Assembly (NCBI GenBank): GCA_910588875.1
Contig: CAJURT010000005.1
Location: forward strand, 62,001-126,000
Length of the DNA stretch: 64,000 nt
Reading direction: 5' to 3'
DNA from: an uncultured Lachnospiraceae bacterium
GTDB lineage: Bacteria > Bacillota > Clostridia > Lachnospirales > Lachnospiraceae
Shown: positions 24,962 to 34,258 of the stretch, piece after piece
Layout: every line of letters begins with the position of its first letter
How positions within the stretch are numbered: the first letter of the stretch is position 1
Program-made: the position numbers and the translations under genes
The notes under the pieces: generated by a model
Told to the model about the DNA's origin: nothing
Database searches by the model: none
Seen by the model: only the letters and a program-made list of their open reading frames with translations

Positions 24962-26095
24962 TCATTTTTCCAGCTTTATCTGGTTGGAAACGCTGAGCAC
25001 CATGCCCATCTCTATCATCAAAAACATGACCGACGTTCCGCCGTAACTGATAAAGGGCAAAGTAATGCCGGTGTTTGGTATGGTGTTGGTAACCACTGCA
25101 ATATTCAATATCACCTGAATCGCAATATGGCCCATGACCCCCACCACCAAAAGAGCCCCAAACAGATCCGGCGCATTGGAAGCAATCAGCATAAACCGGT
25201 AAATAAGGAATAAAAAAATCAAAATCACGGAAACTGCCCCAAAAAGCCCCAGTTCTTCACAGATGATAGCAAAAATATAATCATTTTGGGCCTCCGGCAC
25301 AAACCCCATTTTCTGGATGCTCTCTCCCAGGCCCTTCCCAACCAATCCGCCGGAACCAATGGCATACAATCCCTGGAGAACCTGGAATCCCCCATCCATA
25401 GGGTAAGCCTCCGGATCCAGCCATACATGGATCCGTTCCAGCTGATAGGGTTTTAACAGCTTGATCTTCTCCAGAAAATTTGCCAGCGGCCCTGCCGTTG
25501 CCACCACCAGCCCGCCGGCCACGCCGCACAGGAAAAACGGCCATTTCTTTTCGCAGGCTACAAACAGCATAAAAAAGGCAATCCCCACGATAATAATACC
25601 GGAACTTAAATTATTGGCCGCTACCAGCCCGGCAATGGGAAGAGTCAGAACCGCCACCATCCCCACTGCCCGAAGTGAATTGATCTTCCTTCCCATCTGG
25701 GTGATCACCACGGAAAGAAGTACGATCAATACAATCTTGACAAACTCTGTAGGCTGGAAGGTGATCCCTCCCACATTCAGCCACCGCCGGCTGCCATGGG
25801 AATCGCTTCCTACCAGCTTCACTGCAATCATCAATATGTACGAAAGGATATATGCCGGCAGTGCAAACCTGGCATACCAGTGATAATCCATCTTGGAAAT
25901 CACAATGGCAATCATCAGTCCCGCCATGGCGATCTTTAGCTGCCTCATCATATAATAGGAAGCATCCCCATGCTGCAGCTGTGCTGTATAAGAACTGGCA
26001 CTGTAGATCATCAGCAATCCGAATGCCATTAAAAATATCACACAGAACAGCAGGCTATAGTCGTAAAACCGCCTGGGTTTGTTTTTCTTCGCCAG
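24962..26095 (-). CDS. ftsW: SEDS-family FtsW (septal peptidoglycan polymerase), apparent CTG start
   Basis: About 377 residues with ten membrane helices. SEDS signatures are visible: SSGIIIVGIAFFMLF, GGFQVLQGLYAIGSGGLVGKGLGESIQKMGFVPEAQNDYIFAIICEELG and TGITLPFISYGGTS. FtsW polymerises glycan strands with its partner class B PBP. The first standard start (GTG 26041) would delete half of helix 1. The open frame continues upstream with KKNKPRRFYDYSLLF, the usual family N-terminus, and an in-frame stop lies further up with no ATG, GTG or TTG between. A CTG at 26093-26095 with AGGAGG 8 bases before it is therefore taken as the start. Confidence 0.85.
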   Translation of the reverse strand: MAKKNKPRRFYDYSLLFCVIFLMAFGLLMIYSASSYTAQLQHGDASYYMMRQLKIAMAGLMIAIVISKMDYHWYARFALPAYILSYILMIAVKLVGSDSHGSRRWLNVGGITFQPTEFVKIVLIVLLSVVITQMGRKINSLRAVGMVAVLTLPIAGLVAANNLSSGIIIVGIAFFMLFVACEKKWPFFLCGVAGGLVVATAGPLANFLEKIKLLKPYQLERIHVWLDPEAYPMDGGFQVLQGLYAIGSGGLVGKGLGESIQKMGFVPEAQNDYIFAIICEELGLFGAVSVILIFLFLIYRFMLIASNAPDLFGALLVVGVMGHIAIQVILNIAVVTNTIPNTGITLPFISYGGTSVMFLMIEMGMVLSVSNQIKLEK

Positions 26096-26137
26096 CTGCC
26101 TCCCCTCCTCTCCGGTTCCCGGTAATTGTGCTGCTTT

Positions 26138-27493
26138 TTATAGCCCTCTCACACATTCCTTAAAGATTCTTCCCCGCTGCTCGTAATTGTCAAACATCCC
26201 CCAGCTGGCACAGGCCGGGGAGAGCAGCACATTGTCCCCCGCATCCGCATAAGCGGCACAGACATGCACCGCCTCCTCCATATCCTCGGCATACATGATC
26301 TCATTAAATCCATGGGCACGGGCACACTCTGCAATCTTATCCCGGGTCTGCCCGATCAAGACCAAATACTTAACCTTGCCGGCAAACTCTTCAATCCATG
26401 TATCATACTCGCTCTGCTTGTCATAGCCGCCGGCAATCAGCACCGTGGGCCCCGGCATAGCCCGGATCGCCTGGATCGCTGCATCCGGGTTCGTCCCCTT
26501 GGAATCGTTGTAATATTTCACCCCGGCACGTTCCAGCACAAACTCAATCCTGTGTTCCACTGCCTTAAAGCTTTTCACTACCCGGCAGATTACCTCCATA
26601 GGCACTCCCATGCGCAGGGCAATCGCCATGGCGGCCATGGCATTCTCATAATTGTGCCGCCCCAGAAGCTGCATGTCACGGACATCCAACACCGGCTCCC
26701 TGCTCCCGCCATGGGCATAGACAATCTGCTTATTATCCAGATACAGCCCTTCCTCCAGCGGATGGCGGCTGCTAAAGAAGGACACCTTTGGTTTTAGCCC
26801 TCTGTCCTCCCCAAACTCCCGCAGCACCGGATCATCATAATTCAATACCACACAGTCCTTCTCTGTCTGGTTCACCGTAACCCGTTCCTTAATTTCTATA
26901 TAATTCTCCATCGTCCCATGGCGGTTTAAATGATCCGGGGTAATGTTTAAGATAGCGCTGATATCCGGACGGTAATCCATGATCGTCTCCAGCTGGAAGC
27001 TGGAAACCTCTGCCACCGTCACCGAGCGTTCCGTCGTCTCCAGGGCCGTCTGCGTACAGGGAATCCCGATATTCCCCACCACAAAAACCTCCTCAAACCA
27101 GGCCTTAATGATTTCCCCTGTCAAAGCGGTTGTGGTAGTCTTTCCATTGGTTCCTGTGATAGCAATCAGCTTTCCCTTAGCCACATGGTATGCCAGCTGC
27201 ACCTCCCCCCAGATCGGGATCTTTGCCTCATCCAGTACTGACACAAAGGGGGCATCCAGCGCGATCCCGGGGCTGATGATCGCCAGTTCCACGCCTACCA
27301 GCCCTGTCCGGGGCAGTTCCCCAAGCAAAACAGTAATCTTTGCATTTTCATCAAACCTGGCCTTTAGTTTATTGGGGTCGATCCGGTCATTGCCGTCATA
27401 AAGAACCACCTCTCCTCCCAAGGCCAGCAGAAGCTTTGCCGCTGCAATCCCACTTTTACCGGCTCCGGCTACCAGTACCTTTTGATCACTCAT
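26138..27493 (-). CDS. murD: UDP-N-acetylmuramoyl-L-alanine--D-glutamate ligase (MurD)
   Basis: A 451-residue cytoplasmic Mur ligase that adds D-glutamate to UDP-MurNAc-Ala. The N-terminal Rossmann domain (VLVAGAGKSGIAAAKLL) is followed by the ATP-binding P-loop ITGTNGKTTTTAL, SSFQLE, ILNITPDHLNRHG, the EHRIEFV and NDSKGTNPDA motifs and the C-terminal ligase domain. Full length. ATG 27493. It is followed by ftsW rather than murG, and preceded by mraY with an 85-base gap. Confidence 0.97.
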   Translation of the reverse strand: MSDQKVLVAGAGKSGIAAAKLLLALGGEVVLYDGNDRIDPNKLKARFDENAKITVLLGELPRTGLVGVELAIISPGIALDAPFVSVLDEAKIPIWGEVQLAYHVAKGKLIAITGTNGKTTTTALTGEIIKAWFEEVFVVGNIGIPCTQTALETTERSVTVAEVSSFQLETIMDYRPDISAILNITPDHLNRHGTMENYIEIKERVTVNQTEKDCVVLNYDDPVLREFGEDRGLKPKVSFFSSRHPLEEGLYLDNKQIVYAHGGSREPVLDVRDMQLLGRHNYENAMAAMAIALRMGVPMEVICRVVKSFKAVEHRIEFVLERAGVKYYNDSKGTNPDAAIQAIRAMPGPTVLIAGGYDKQSEYDTWIEEFAGKVKYLVLIGQTRDKIAECARAHGFNEIMYAEDMEEAVHVCAAYADAGDNVLLSPACASWGMFDNYEQRGRIFKECVRGL

Positions 27494-27578
27494 ATTTTTA
27501 TCCTCCTAAACCTTCAAGCGGTGTACCTTCGTCCACGGAAGCATTCCGGCAGGCCGCCGTCCTGCCCCGGCGCCTGGC

Positions 27579-28547
27579 CTACAGGCCCAGATATGCCACC
27601 AGACACAAAATTGCCGTCGTAATAGAAAACACCGCCACCACCCGGGTCTCCGACCATCCGCAAAGTTCAAAGTGATGGTGGATCGGCGCCATCTTAAAAA
27701 TCCGCTTCCCTTTCGTAGCCTTAAAATAACTCACCTGTATCATTACGGATAATACTTCCACCAGATAAATAAGACCCACAACAGGGATAAAAAACGGCAT
27801 CTGCATCATCAACGCACTGGAGGCAACAAAACCGCCCAGGGCAAGGGAACCGGTATCCCCCATAAACACCCTTGCCGGGTACACATTGAACAGCAAAAAG
27901 CCCAGGAGGCTTCCCACCACGGCGCCGGTAATCGGGCTGATTCCGCTGTCCTCCCCCAATGCCACAATCGTCAGGAAGGTGGCAACCAGAATCGTCACGC
28001 TGGTGCAAAGCCCATCCAGCCCATCCGTAAAATTCACCCCGTTATCCGTCCCCAACACCACACAGAACACAAAAGGAATGAAAAAAATACCCAGGTCAAT
28101 ATAATACCCCCTGCCAAAGCCTCCGGTAAAGGGAATCAGTTCCGTGATCCCCACCTCGCCGGAATTCATCAGATAATATACAAATACCCCTGTAATGATG
28201 ATCTGCCCGGCCAGCTTCTGCTTCGGGTTAAGCCCTTCGGACCGTTTCATCACAATCTTAATATAATCGTCCAGGAAACCAATAATGCCAAATCCCACTG
28301 TCACAAACAGGATCGGTATGATCTTTGGGTAATCATGGATGTAAAACAGTGAAGTGATGATGATGCTGGTCAAAATCACCAAGCCGCCCATGGTTGGCGT
28401 CCCCTGCTTTTTTAAATGCGCCTGCGGCCCGTCACTGCGAACCTGCTGTCCAAACTTCAGCTTATGGAGGAACGGTATCACAACCGGGCAAAGTATTGCA
28501 CTGATGGCAAACGCAATAATAATCGCTAGTATGGTCTCATTAATCAT
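27579..28547 (-). CDS. mraY: Phospho-N-acetylmuramoyl-pentapeptide transferase (MraY)
   Basis: A 322-residue integral membrane enzyme that attaches phospho-MurNAc-pentapeptide to undecaprenyl phosphate (lipid I). Ten membrane spans. It has KKQGTPTMGGL, GFLDDYIKIVMKRSEGL with the double aspartate, NFTDGLDGLC, and FMGDTGSLALGG followed by FKMAPIHHHFEL with the histidine cluster. All catalytic motifs are intact. ATG 28547. A promoter (28593-28621) overlaps the end of the upstream PBP gene. Confidence 0.97.
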   Translation of the reverse strand: MINETILAIIIAFAISAILCPVVIPFLHKLKFGQQVRSDGPQAHLKKQGTPTMGGLVILTSIIITSLFYIHDYPKIIPILFVTVGFGIIGFLDDYIKIVMKRSEGLNPKQKLAGQIIITGVFVYYLMNSGEVGITELIPFTGGFGRGYYIDLGIFFIPFVFCVVLGTDNGVNFTDGLDGLCTSVTILVATFLTIVALGEDSGISPITGAVVGSLLGFLLFNVYPARVFMGDTGSLALGGFVASSALMMQMPFFIPVVGLIYLVEVLSVMIQVSYFKATKGKRIFKMAPIHHHFELCGWSETRVVAVFSITTAILCLVAYLGL

Positions 28548-28592
28548 TCTGCACCCCTATATATTATGTATCCTTTGTTTTTTACATCCAAT

Positions 28593-28621
28593 AGTATACG
28601 TCTTTTTCAAGGAATAATCAA
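28593..28621 (-). promoter_or_regulatory. Candidate internal promoter for mraY
   Basis: Minus strand TTGATT (28616-28621), 17-base spacer, TATACT (28593-28598). Confidence 0.45.
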
Positions 28622-30370
28622 CTACTGATTGGTTTCCCTTAAAGCAGATTCTTCCTCTATTCCCAGATAAGGCAAAATATTTTTAAAAATATCCGCAACC
28701 ACCGGGGCAGCAATCGTCCCTCCGTAATAGATGCCCTGTGGTTCATCGATAGTGATAAGGGCAATAACCTGTGGATTATCCGCCGGGGCAAAACCAATAA
28801 AAGAAGATATATATTTTTTCAAACTCCGGGGAAGTTTCTCTGAGGTAGCTGTCTTCCCGCCTATCCGAAACCCTTCAAGGGCCGCCTTCTTCCCGCTTCC
28901 CTCCGCTACCACCTGCTCCAGGATATAACGCATGGAAGCGCTGGTCTCCTCAGATACGATCCCCTCCTTTACCGGGTAGCTGAAACGGTGTACCTTCGTC
29001 CCGTCCCCGCTGACAGCCTTCACTGCCAGATGAGGGGTCACTCGGTTTCCTCCGTTTACAATCGATGCAGCCGTGGTGATCAGCTGAACCGGGGTAATCT
29101 GGAATGACTGCCCAAACGACACTGTGGCAAGTTCCACCAGCCCCATATTCTCCTTCTTATGCATGATGGTTCCCGCCTCCCCCGGCAGGTCAATCCCTGT
29201 CTTCTCTTTCAGGCCAAACTGTTCAAAATAGTGGTAATACTGCTCGATCCCCAGGCGCTGCCCCACATCAATGAACACCGGATTACAGGAATTCATGGCT
29301 CCCTGCAGGAAAGTCTCCCCGCCATGCCCCCCTACCTTATGGCAGCGTATCTTCCGGTCTTCCACAATCCTGAAACCCGGACAGGAAAACTGGTCTTCCA
29401 AAGATACCACCCCCGCCTCCAGCCCGGCGGCAGCCGTGATGATCTTAAAGGTCGAACCTGGCTCATAGGTGTCATTGATGGCCGGGTTCCTCCACATCTG
29501 GTTTAAAAGTTCCTGCCTGCCTTCTGCCGTCAATTGGGCAGGGGGCTCTCCATTCAGTGTAAAGGGCTCGTTTAAATTGAACTCCGGGACATTCACCATA
29601 GCCAGGATTTCACCGTTCTGAGGGTTCATCACAATGACGGATACCCTCTTTGCCCCCTTCTTTTCCATGGTTTCATATGCAGCCTGCTCCGCATATTGCT
29701 GGATATTCACATCCAGGCTGATATATAAATCACTTCCTGCCACCGGCTCTATCCTGTCTTCGAACGTGTTCTCCACCTCTACCCCGGCGGCATCCGTGGT
29801 GGTCAGAATTTTACCGTTGAGCCCTTTCAGGTAATCCTCATAGGCAACCTCCAGCCCTATGATCCCCTGGTTATCCCCGCCTGTAAATCCCAGTACCTTC
29901 GATGCCAGTGAATCAAAGGGATAATACCGTTTATAATCCTCATCCACCTTCACCCCGGGCAGATGATAATCCCGGATCCGGTCACCCACCTCTTTGTCTA
30001 CATTTGTACGGATGATTTCCCGTGAACTCCGTTTTTCCACCTTTTTCCTGACCCCCTCCTCCTCAAGGCCCAGTTCCCGGCACAAAACCCTGATCACGCC
30101 CTCCCGGTCCTTCACCTGGTTGTAGATCACAGAAATGGTACATACTGTCCGGTTTGTGGCTATCACCACCCCGTTTGCATCAAGGATCCTGCCTCTGGCC
30201 GCTTTAATGGTACGTTCCCTTTCATGCAGATCCTCTGCCATCCGGCTATAATGTTCCGAACGGCATAACATCAGATATCCCAGGCGTACCATCAGCCCGA
30301 CCATGGCAATTGCTGCCAGGAAACACAGCAAGGCCATTTTTCTGCGGTGCTGAGTCCGATTGGAACCCAT
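28622..30370 (-). CDS. SpoVD-like class B penicillin-binding protein
   Basis: A 582-residue class B PBP: N-terminal membrane helix (ALLCFLAAIAMVGLMVRLGYLML), dimerisation domain starting RTIKAARGRILDANG, then the transpeptidase with the active serine in YEPGSTFKI, the SCN motif in MNSCNPVF, and a KTA in place of the classical KTG (GGKTATSEK). No PASTA domain. It crosslinks peptidoglycan at the septum or spore cortex. ATG 30370 is preferred over an upstream TTG because GGAGGGG sits just before it. It is the second of two class B PBPs in a row; SpoVD/PBP2-like naming is by resemblance and position. Confidence 0.85.
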   Translation of the reverse strand: MGSNRTQHRRKMALLCFLAAIAMVGLMVRLGYLMLCRSEHYSRMAEDLHERERTIKAARGRILDANGVVIATNRTVCTISVIYNQVKDREGVIRVLCRELGLEEEGVRKKVEKRSSREIIRTNVDKEVGDRIRDYHLPGVKVDEDYKRYYPFDSLASKVLGFTGGDNQGIIGLEVAYEDYLKGLNGKILTTTDAAGVEVENTFEDRIEPVAGSDLYISLDVNIQQYAEQAAYETMEKKGAKRVSVIVMNPQNGEILAMVNVPEFNLNEPFTLNGEPPAQLTAEGRQELLNQMWRNPAINDTYEPGSTFKIITAAAGLEAGVVSLEDQFSCPGFRIVEDRKIRCHKVGGHGGETFLQGAMNSCNPVFIDVGQRLGIEQYYHYFEQFGLKEKTGIDLPGEAGTIMHKKENMGLVELATVSFGQSFQITPVQLITTAASIVNGGNRVTPHLAVKAVSGDGTKVHRFSYPVKEGIVSEETSASMRYILEQVVAEGSGKKAALEGFRIGGKTATSEKLPRSLKKYISSFIGFAPADNPQVIALITIDEPQGIYYGGTIAAPVVADIFKNILPYLGIEEESALRETNQ

Positions 30371-30504
30371 AATCCCCTCCAATCCTGCTCATTATTACAA
30401 TATATGAAGTCCTCTGCCATTTATGAACCGGAATCCTTCCATAATGCAAACGAAAACGGGCAAGTATTTCCAACTCCCCCGTTTTTGTTTTCCTTATCAC
30501 TTGT

Positions 30505-32724
30505 TCAGGCGCTTCCCGAAGACTCCGGTGTTTGCCCCCCGCTTTCTTCCTCCTGTTCCTGGCTTTCCTCACTGCTGCTCTCCGGCTCCTCCTCCAGAGT
30601 TCCCACGCCCTCCGGAAGCTGTGCCGGAACCCCCCGGTCTTCCTCTGTGGGCTCCACATATTCATCCGTTTCGTAAACCTTTGTTTCCGGCGTCAGTTCA
30701 GACTGGGTATTGTCCGTAATCCCTTCCCGTTCCGGCAGGGCATGGTCCTGGGTCCCTGGCTCATCCTCCGGATCCGTCACCGGGAAAATGTTTTTGTAGG
30801 GAAGGATTTCCGTCATAATCTTTTGGAACACCCCGCTTGCATAGGAACTATGGGCCTGCTCCTCCACATTCGGCTCATCAATCGTAACATATACTAACAG
30901 CTGGGGATCGTTTGCCGGGGCATAGCCGCAAAAGGATACCAGATACTTTCCATTTTTTCGCGGATACTTTTCCCCTGTCCCCGTCTTTCCTGCTATCTCA
31001 TAGCCTTCCACTGCAGCCGCCTTTCCGGTTCCCTCCGACACGGTGCGGAATAAAGCCTCCCGGATAAAACGAGCCGTATTTTCGGACACAGTCTCCCTCA
31101 CCAGCTTTGGCTCTATCCTCTTTACGACAGCCCCCTGCTCATTGAGGATCTGGCGCACCACATGGGGTTCATAGTAGGAACCGCCGTTGATTACCGAGCA
31201 ATAGGCCGCCGCCATCTGGATCATCGTGCAGTTATAGTTCTGGCCAAAAGAATTCGTGGCCAGGGAGGAGGCATTCATGCTGTTTTCATCATATACCAGG
31301 GTCTTGGTATCTGCCTCTCCCGGCAGGTCAATCCCCGTGCGGGAACCAAAACCAAACATCCTCTGATATTTGACAAACCTCCCCTTCCCTGTCATGGCGG
31401 CAATCTGCATCATGCAGTCATTGCAGGACTGCATCAGGGACTCTGCCACAGTCAGGTTCCCATGGCCGCTGGTTTTCACGCAGGCAATCTCCCAGCCGCC
31501 CACCTCCTGGTAACCGTCGCAGAAGAATGACTCCGATCCATCAATAATCCCTTCTTCCATCGCTGCCGCTATGGTAAATATCTTTTGGGGGGAACCTGGT
31601 TCATAAGTGTCGCTGATACAGTAGTTCCGCCACAGCTGGTTCCAGGCCACCTGTTTCCCATAGGAATTGATCTCCTCATCTGAAAAATATTCTGTTACCC
31701 GCTCTATCGTAATCGGATCCTCTTCCTTATGTTTTCGGTTATAGGTATCCCTCGCCTCTGCCAGGCCGAATTCCCAGATCTCCTCATCTGTATATAGCCC
31801 CTGGAGATCCCTTGGGTTATTCAGGTCAAAACTCCTCTCGCTGGCCATGGCAAGAACCTCACCGGTATTGGGATCCATTACCACCACCCCAATGTGTTTT
31901 GAACCGGTCTCCTCCTGCCATTGCCGGATATTCTTCTCCACCACATCCTGAATTTTTAAGTCAATGGTGGAAACTACGGTATCACCGTTTGTTGCGGATT
32001 TTATCACCCGTTCCAGGTTGGAATCATCGTTTAAGTATCCATACTCCCGCCCGTTCACCCCTGTCAGTGAATCATTGTAGGAACGTTCAATCCCAATCGC
32101 CCCCTCCATGCCGTCACCATTGACAAAGCCGATCACACTGCCCCCCAGGGAATTATACGGATATATCCGTTTATATTCCTCCTCAAACCACACGCCGCGA
32201 ACCCTGGATTTTACATTGTTTGCGGCATTCTTCTCATTGGTCTCCTTCTTTAGTTCCTCGAAAGCATTCTTCTGTTCATTGGACAGCTGGCGGTCATAGC
32301 GGATATAACGCTTCGTTGCATTCTCCCGGATCACGGTACGGATTGTCCCCGCATCATAACCGAACACATTACAAACAGCAGCCACAGAAGGCTCAAGATA
32401 GTTCTCCTCATCAGACATGATCTGCATCGGATCCAGGATCAGATTATACACCTTTTGGGTGGTTGCCAGGTATGTGCCATTCCGATCCACGATATCCCCC
32501 CTGCGGTACGGTATCGGACGGCTCTCATAGTCCTGCTGGGACAGCACAATCTGGTTGTAGCTGTCACGGTTTTCCTGGATAATACTGTAAAGTACATAGA
32601 TTAATGCAAACAAAGCCAGCGTAATTACGATGACCGCAATCGCCAGCTTTTTTTGCATGCCTCTGGTAAAAGTACGCACCTTCCCGGCTTTCCCACCTGG
32701 ATTATTGTGTTGGGATGTCCTCAT
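30505..32724 (-). CDS. ftsI: Class B penicillin-binding protein FtsI/PBP2 type with acidic tail
   Basis: A 739-residue septal transpeptidase. Membrane helix at about residues 26-48; dimerisation domain opening PIPYRRGDIVDRNGTYLATT; transpeptidase motifs YEPGSPQKIF (SxxK), SCND (SxN) and GKTGTGEK (KTGT). The last 100 or so residues are a Glu/Ser/Pro-rich, probably disordered acidic tail absent from most relatives. The ATG at 32724 overlaps the ftsL end by 23 bases; the ribosome site is weak, so translation is likely coupled. It works with FtsW, FtsL and FtsQ. Confidence 0.9.
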   Translation of the reverse strand: MRTSQHNNPGGKAGKVRTFTRGMQKKLAIAVIVITLALFALIYVLYSIIQENRDSYNQIVLSQQDYESRPIPYRRGDIVDRNGTYLATTQKVYNLILDPMQIMSDEENYLEPSVAAVCNVFGYDAGTIRTVIRENATKRYIRYDRQLSNEQKNAFEELKKETNEKNAANNVKSRVRGVWFEEEYKRIYPYNSLGGSVIGFVNGDGMEGAIGIERSYNDSLTGVNGREYGYLNDDSNLERVIKSATNGDTVVSTIDLKIQDVVEKNIRQWQEETGSKHIGVVVMDPNTGEVLAMASERSFDLNNPRDLQGLYTDEEIWEFGLAEARDTYNRKHKEEDPITIERVTEYFSDEEINSYGKQVAWNQLWRNYCISDTYEPGSPQKIFTIAAAMEEGIIDGSESFFCDGYQEVGGWEIACVKTSGHGNLTVAESLMQSCNDCMMQIAAMTGKGRFVKYQRMFGFGSRTGIDLPGEADTKTLVYDENSMNASSLATNSFGQNYNCTMIQMAAAYCSVINGGSYYEPHVVRQILNEQGAVVKRIEPKLVRETVSENTARFIREALFRTVSEGTGKAAAVEGYEIAGKTGTGEKYPRKNGKYLVSFCGYAPANDPQLLVYVTIDEPNVEEQAHSSYASGVFQKIMTEILPYKNIFPVTDPEDEPGTQDHALPEREGITDNTQSELTPETKVYETDEYVEPTEEDRGVPAQLPEGVGTLEEEPESSSEESQEQEEESGGQTPESSGSA

Positions 32725-33181
32725 ATTGTCTTACATACTCACTTTCCGTCTTGTCATACAAAAGCACTTGATCCCGGTTGGCATACACCATCCCTAATTC
32801 TTCGGTCGCAACCTTATAAATATAATCCAGGTCAATGCAGGTATTAATCCTGGTCTCTGTCGCATCATTCTCTGCCTTCAGCTGTTCCACCTGCTTTTCC
32901 AGTTCCTCAATATGTGAAAGACGGGTGGTCATCGTGGACTGGATCTGCAGATAATTCACGCAGATCACCAACACACAGAACGCTGCCAAAGTCAGCAAAA
33001 CCACGTAGGGGAGATTCATGTGGAGGGCTTTCTCCTGATTTCTCCTAACCGTATCATTTGCCACCCTGCGGCGAGCCGGGCGCTGCTGGTATCCCTTTTC
33101 CCTTTTTGCCGGTTCAATCACTCTTGCTGTATTCCCGTAGATGTATTCATGGCGTACCGATGTGCCTCTTTTTGCAGCCAT
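32702..33181 (-). CDS. ftsL: FtsL-like septum protein
   Basis: A 159-residue bitopic protein: basic cytoplasmic start, one membrane helix (NLPYVVLLTLAAFCVLVICVNYLQI, about residues 55-79), then a short extracytoplasmic coiled coil (SHIEELEKQVEQLKAENDATETRI) and LGMVYANRDQVLLYD. This architecture and position between rsmH and ftsI identify it as FtsL (DivIC-like), which binds FtsQ and activates FtsWI. FtsL sequences diverge strongly, so the name rests on topology and context. ATG 33181. Confidence 0.8.
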   Translation of the reverse strand: MAAKRGTSVRHEYIYGNTARVIEPAKREKGYQQRPARRRVANDTVRRNQEKALHMNLPYVVLLTLAAFCVLVICVNYLQIQSTMTTRLSHIEELEKQVEQLKAENDATETRINTCIDLDYIYKVATEELGMVYANRDQVLLYDKTESEYVRQYEDIPTQ

Positions 33182-33271
33182 TCTGATTCCTCCCTTCCCT
33201 CAAGCTTAACTTTCTTTTCTTCCTGACCGTCCTTCCTGCCCGCTGCCGGGCCATTATCCCACTGTTGGGTA

Positions 33272-34258
33272 TTATTCGCCTATACGTTCAAACACGCGGA
33301 GTTTCGCGCTTTTTGCCCGTTTGTTTTCTTCTGTCTCCTCCGGGGACGGCAAAACAGGCTTCCGCGTTACCACCCGTCCCCTGCTGACCTTGCCGCAAAC
33401 ACATACCGGAAATCCCGGAGGGCACTGGCAAGGGTTCTCATTCTCCCGGAAACGGTTCTTGACGATCCGGTCCTCCAGGGAGTGAAATGTAATGATGCTC
33501 AGCCTCCCCTTTGGTTTTAGGCAGCCGATCATCACATCTATCGAACGTTCCAGCACCGCAAGTTCCTGGTTCAGTTCAATGCGCAGGGCCTGGAACGTCC
33601 TTTTTGCAGGATGGCCTCCTGAGGCCTGCATCTTCATGGGGATGGATGCCCGGATGATGCGAACCAGTTCCCCGGCTGTCTCAATCGGTTTTTTCTGCCT
33701 GGCTTTTACAATATTCGCCGCAATCCGGCGGGAAAAGCGTTCTTCCCCGTACTCCCAAAGGATCCGGCTCAGTTCTTCCTCCCCGTAGGTATTTAACAGG
33801 TCTGCCGCGGTCCGTTCTCCCCGCTGATCCATGCGCATGTCTAACGGCGCATCCTCTTCCCGGTAAGTAAAACCACGCTGTGCCGTATCCAGCTGATAGG
33901 AGGACACGCCAAGATCCAGGTAGATCCCGTCCACCTTCCCTATCCCCAGCCGGTCAAGCACACCGGCGATGGATTCATAGTTGCTCCGGACAATCGTGAC
34001 CCTGCTCCCAAACTCTTCCAGGCGTTTTGTTGCCGCCTTTATTGCATCTGCATCCTGGTCTATCCCAATCAGGCGCCCTTCGTCCAGTTGCCTCAGCACC
34101 TCATAGGCATGCCCGCCCCCGCCCAGGGTCCCATCCACATAAATCCCATCGGGACGGATATTCAGGCTGCCAATGGTTTCCTTCAGCAATACCGGCTTAT
34201 GCCCAAAGCCGGGCTCCTCTGCCCCATCCGGGCCACGCCGGACATTTTCTACTGTCAT
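33272..34258 (-). CDS. rsmH: 16S rRNA (cytosine-1402-N4)-methyltransferase RsmH
   Basis: A 328-residue RsmH (MraW). It starts with the SAM-binding core HKPVLLKETIGSLNIRPDGIYVDGTLGGGGHAYEVL, then DGIYLDLGVSSYQLDTAQRGFTYREEDAPLDMRMDQ and the C-terminal AKRTFQALRIELNQEL and ITFHSLEDRIVKNRF motifs, all diagnostic. It methylates the 16S rRNA P-site. ATG 34258 overlaps the mraZ stop by 4 bases (ATGA). Second gene of the dcw operon. Confidence 0.97.
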   Translation of the reverse strand: MTVENVRRGPDGAEEPGFGHKPVLLKETIGSLNIRPDGIYVDGTLGGGGHAYEVLRQLDEGRLIGIDQDADAIKAATKRLEEFGSRVTIVRSNYESIAGVLDRLGIGKVDGIYLDLGVSSYQLDTAQRGFTYREEDAPLDMRMDQRGERTAADLLNTYGEEELSRILWEYGEERFSRRIAANIVKARQKKPIETAGELVRIIRASIPMKMQASGGHPAKRTFQALRIELNQELAVLERSIDVMIGCLKPKGRLSIITFHSLEDRIVKNRFRENENPCQCPPGFPVCVCGKVSRGRVVTRKPVLPSPEETEENKRAKSAKLRVFERIGE

